Below, in pieces: positions 61,754 through 64,000 of a stretch of 64,000 nt of DNA. The position numbers and the translations under genes are program-made. The notes under the pieces were generated by a model. The model saw only the letters and a list, made by a program, of their open reading frames with translations, did no database searches and was not told where the DNA came from. The stretch spans positions 2,852,001 through 2,916,000 of the forward strand of contig NZ_AP027361.1 in NCBI RefSeq assembly GCF_030295915.1. The letters run 5' to 3'. Position 1 is the first letter of the stretch; each line of letters opens with the position of its first letter. Origin of the DNA: Thalassotalea sediminis (GTDB lineage Bacteria > Pseudomonadota > Gammaproteobacteria > Enterobacterales > Alteromonadaceae).

Positions 61754-62551
61754 TTACTGGTGAAGAGCATCCTGCAAGAACGATTCCAACACATCAGTGA
61801 GTCTTGTTTTAACAGACAAATCAATATTTGATGTATTGTTTTCAATCTGGCAACTGCCTCTAGGTAATTGTGGTGACGGCAGTAATCGCCAGCCATGTTC
61901 TTCTATATATTTTTTGGTGAATTGATGCTCAACTAATGCGATATCTTCTGGGTTTAATAAGATTTGTGTTTGCGCGTCTTGGCTAGGAAGTGCTTTTATC
62001 CCCCTAGTTATTGCGTCATACAAAATTTCGGGGTTGGTTTTAGCCTCTTGATAAGTCACAGCTTCTGTCAACTGCACAACTAATTGTAATAACTGTTGTT
62101 CAACATTTTTTTCCACCGCCTTCAAAGGCTGATGAAGCTGCTCTGTTAATGCCTGCCATTGGTTAGCTAATTCATCGATTGTTGCTTGGCCTTCACTTAA
62201 TCCTTTTTCAATACCTTCGATATGGCCCGCCTTTGTCCCTTCTTCATGACCCGCTTTTTGACCTTCTTCAAAGCCCGTAGTAAAGCCTTCTTCTTTTCCC
62301 TGATTGAAGCCTTCTTGATAAGCAGCTTGACGAATTTCTTCAATGTCTTCAGCCGTTAATGGCTGAACTTCTTCTTCAATCTCTTCAGGAGGTTCGTATC
62401 GCCATGTAGGCTTTTTACCTAATGCATTTGTCGGCAGTGTGCTTTCGTCAAAATCTTGCTCTACTGAAGGATAAGGCCAAACATCAGAGTCAGATGCCTG
62501 CTCCGATTTAATGATGTTCTCTTCACAATGTACGCCGGAAAAATTTTTCAT
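61754..62551 (-). CDS. fliH: Flagellar export ATPase regulator FliH
   Basis: 265 residues. The N-terminal acidic region with WPYPSVEQDF and WRYEPPEE includes Trp residues used to dock on FlhA/FliN. The middle is a Gly-spaced coiled coil with repeats of E-G-x-x-x-G (EGFNQGKEEGFTTGFEEGQK, AGHEEGTKAGHIEGIEKG), the GxxxG repeat typical of FliH. The C-terminal domain (LLPSPQLPRGSCQIEN) binds FliI. It follows fliG by 30 bases. Confidence 0.94.
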   Translation of the reverse strand: MKNFSGVHCEENIIKSEQASDSDVWPYPSVEQDFDESTLPTNALGKKPTWRYEPPEEIEEEVQPLTAEDIEEIRQAAYQEGFNQGKEEGFTTGFEEGQKAGHEEGTKAGHIEGIEKGLSEGQATIDELANQWQALTEQLHQPLKAVEKNVEQQLLQLVVQLTEAVTYQEAKTNPEILYDAITRGIKALPSQDAQTQILLNPEDIALVEHQFTKKYIEEHGWRLLPSPQLPRGSCQIENNTSNIDLSVKTRLTDVLESFLQDALHQ

Positions 62552-62581
62552 GCTTTTACAACTTATTAAGCCTCAAAAACG

Positions 62582-63631
62582 TTATAAGAATTCATCACCG
62601 CCACCAGCGCCGCCAAGCATAATTTCACCTGCATCTGATAAGCGTCTAGCAACCGATAAAATTTCTTTTTGTGCTGCTTCAACTTCACTTATGCGCACAG
62701 GTCCCATAGCTTCGAGATCATCTACCATCATTTCAGCAGCACGTTTTGACATGTTAGACATGATCTTCTCTTTCAGTGTATCGTCAGCACCTTTAATCGC
62801 TTTCATTAATGCATCTTGCTGTACTTCACGTAAAATTGCTTGGATACCACGATCATCCACATCGGCAAGGTTTTCAAAGACAAACATAAGATCTTGAATT
62901 TGTTGACTCATCTCTTCGTCATGCTCACGAATTGAATCCATCAACACACCTTCAATATTAGTGTCTAGATAGTTCATGATATCAGCTGCTGCTTTCAAGC
63001 CGCCCATTTTCGCTGCTTGAGCCCCGGCTTGACCAGCAAATTGTTTCTCCATAATTTCATTCAATTCTTGCAGAGCTGCTGGCTGTACTTCTTCAAGGTT
63101 TGCGATACGCATCATTAAATCTAATCGCGTTTTCTCAGCAAACTGCCCCATTATCTCCGCTGACTGTTCAGGTTCAAGGTAAGATAGAACAATGGTCTGA
63201 ATTTGAGGATGTTCATTACGAATAATATTCGCCACTTGCTTAGAGTCCATCCACTTGAGGGAATCCAAGCCTTTTGCACCACCACCCATCACAATTTGGT
63301 CAATTAAATTGCCAGCTTTATCTTCACCTAATGCAGCCGTTAATGCTTTACGTACAAACTCCTCACTTTGGAACCCAATCGTACTAAAGTTTTGAATTTC
63401 ATTGATAAATAACTTATGAACTGCAGTAATTTTTTCTTGAGTAAAATCTTCCATTGCAGCCATGACCATGCCCACTTGTTGCACTTGCTTTGGCTCTAAG
63501 TGTTTTAGTATTTGTGCTGCATCTTCTTCAGACAAGCTCAATAATAAAATTGCTGCTTTTTCTGCGCCGTCAAGTTTATCGACATCAAACCCTTGCGGTA
63601 CAGCTGCTAGTTCTTGTGCTTCATCACTCAT
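62582..63631 (-). CDS. fliG: Flagellar motor switch protein FliG
   Basis: 349 residues from the ATG at 63631, overlapping the fliF stop by 8 bases; a TTG at 63637 is an alternative. Conserved features: DKLDGAEKAAILLLSLSEEDAAQIL, the EHPQ motif in RNEHPQIQTIVLSYLEPEQSAEIM, MFVFENLADVDDRGIQAILREV and the torque helix region DTLKEKIMSNMSKRAAEMM. It carries torque between stator and rotor. Confidence 0.96.
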   Translation of the reverse strand: MSDEAQELAAVPQGFDVDKLDGAEKAAILLLSLSEEDAAQILKHLEPKQVQQVGMVMAAMEDFTQEKITAVHKLFINEIQNFSTIGFQSEEFVRKALTAALGEDKAGNLIDQIVMGGGAKGLDSLKWMDSKQVANIIRNEHPQIQTIVLSYLEPEQSAEIMGQFAEKTRLDLMMRIANLEEVQPAALQELNEIMEKQFAGQAGAQAAKMGGLKAAADIMNYLDTNIEGVLMDSIREHDEEMSQQIQDLMFVFENLADVDDRGIQAILREVQQDALMKAIKGADDTLKEKIMSNMSKRAAEMMVDDLEAMGPVRISEVEAAQKEILSVARRLSDAGEIMLGGAGGGDEFL

Positions 63632-64000
63632 CTTCAATCAACCAACTTTTCACAACTTGAGAGGACAACTCTGGTTCATTAGCTACCAGAGCACGTACGG
63701 CTTTTAGAATATCTTCGTCGCGGTGTAGATCTGGTAATTGTAGACTACCATCCGGTGCAAAACCAACTGCACCTGCATCAAAATCCGCTGCTAACATATC
63801 CATTGTTTCATCGCCTAAGTCTACATGACTATCAAGTGACTTATCACCATAATCTTCCGGTGTTTGGTCTGGGTAAATCAAACGTTTCAACATAGGTCTT
63901 ACAACAGATAATATCAGAATAATGATAACAACCGCACCTAACGATAGTTTAAGAATTTTTAAAAACCATGCCTCTTGATAAAAAGGTACCGCTACTTCTT
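63624..64000 (-). CDS. fliF: Flagellar MS-ring protein FliF, C-terminal part
   Basis: Only the C-terminal 125 or so residues are inside the window; the gene continues beyond 64000. By hand translation the frame stays open from 63893 to the edge: a membrane helix (WFLKILKLSLGAVVIIILI), then VVRPMLKRLIYPDQ. The tail carries the FliG-binding segment (AVRALVANEPELSSQVVKSWL). FliF forms the MS ring in the inner membrane. The stop overlaps the fliG start. Confidence 0.94.
   Translation of the reverse strand, partial: EVAVPFYQEAWFLKILKLSLGAVVIIILILSVVRPMLKRLIYPDQTPEDYGDKSLDSHVDLGDETMDMLAADFDAGAVGFAPDGSLQLPDLHRDEDILKAVRALVANEPELSSQVVKSWLIEDE

Noticed and set aside
1..64000. Search for mobile elements, CRISPR arrays, tRNA or rRNA genes and toxin-antitoxin pairs
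   Set aside because: I found no transposase, integrase, regular direct-repeat array or recognisable RNA gene. Short AT-rich repeats were too weak to report.

Overview
The window looks like the chromosome of a low-GC marine gammaproteobacterium of the Alteromonadales, most likely Colwelliaceae (Colwellia/Thalassotalea type). The evidence is gene order and protein style: a polar-flagellar fli-flh-che block with FlhF/FlhG, a ParC/ParP/CheW/DUF2802 tail, a WbfF-type SLBB export protein and MlaA. The genus is inference. I saw no rRNA, tRNA, CRISPR array, insertion sequence or phage genes.

Layout. (1) 1-22.1 kb is a surface-glycan locus of mixed strand. It has a nitroreductase-like gene cut by the window edge, a Wzx-type flippase, a PhyH-like oxygenase, a Gfo/Idh-type oxidoreductase and two sulfotransferases. 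Next come a DUF2919 membrane protein and a Stf0-type sulfotransferase. A plus-strand set then encodes a DegT/VioA-like aminotransferase, a left-handed beta-helix acyltransferase, an acyl carrier protein, an SDR and a DltA-like adenylation enzyme. A long minus-strand unit carries a TPR-sulfotransferase, rmlA, rmlB, a GT41/HMW1C-like glycosyltransferase, a WbqC protein, a TylF-like methyltransferase, a formyltransferase, an FkbM methyltransferase and a beta-propeller glycosidase-like protein. rmlA and rmlB occur without rmlC or rmlD next to a sugar aminotransferase, which points to dTDP-4-amino-4,6-dideoxyglucose (viosamine/Qui4N) decorated with formyl or aminoacyl groups. Four sulfotransferases of different types suggest a sulfated product.

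(2) 22.1-24.6 kb holds a small unknown exported protein and a 466-residue secreted, beta-rich, probably very abundant protein. The latter has a strong predicted promoter, a 22-bp palindrome at the predicted mRNA 5' end and a strong terminator. I regard it as an S-layer-like candidate. (3) 24.6-34.5 kb is one compact minus-strand type II secretion operon (gspG-E-F-H-I-J-K-L-M-C-like-D) with no prepilin peptidase. It ends just upstream of the secreted protein, its best candidate substrate. (4) 34.6-39.5 kb carries a WecA-like initiating transferase, a 916-residue WbfF/Wza-type export protein and mlaA.

(5) 39.6-64 kb is the flagellar and chemotaxis block, all on the minus strand: fliF (partial), fliG-H-I-J, fliK-L-M-N-O-P-Q-R-flhB, flhA-flhF-flhG-fliA-cheY-cheZ-cheA-cheB, parC, parP, cheW and a DUF2802 gene. 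It encodes the export gate, C-ring, sigma-28, the polar-number regulators and the chemosensory core with its pole-tethering system. Sigma-54-like promoters can be read upstream of fliK and flhA.

The most interesting points are: the combined secreted-protein, T2SS and sulfated-glycan locus; the NRPS-like route for acylating an amino sugar; the HMW1C-like glycosyltransferase; the FkbM methyltransferase with a PglD-like N-terminus; and three CheY-peptide-like repeats in CheA where a P2 domain would normally lie.
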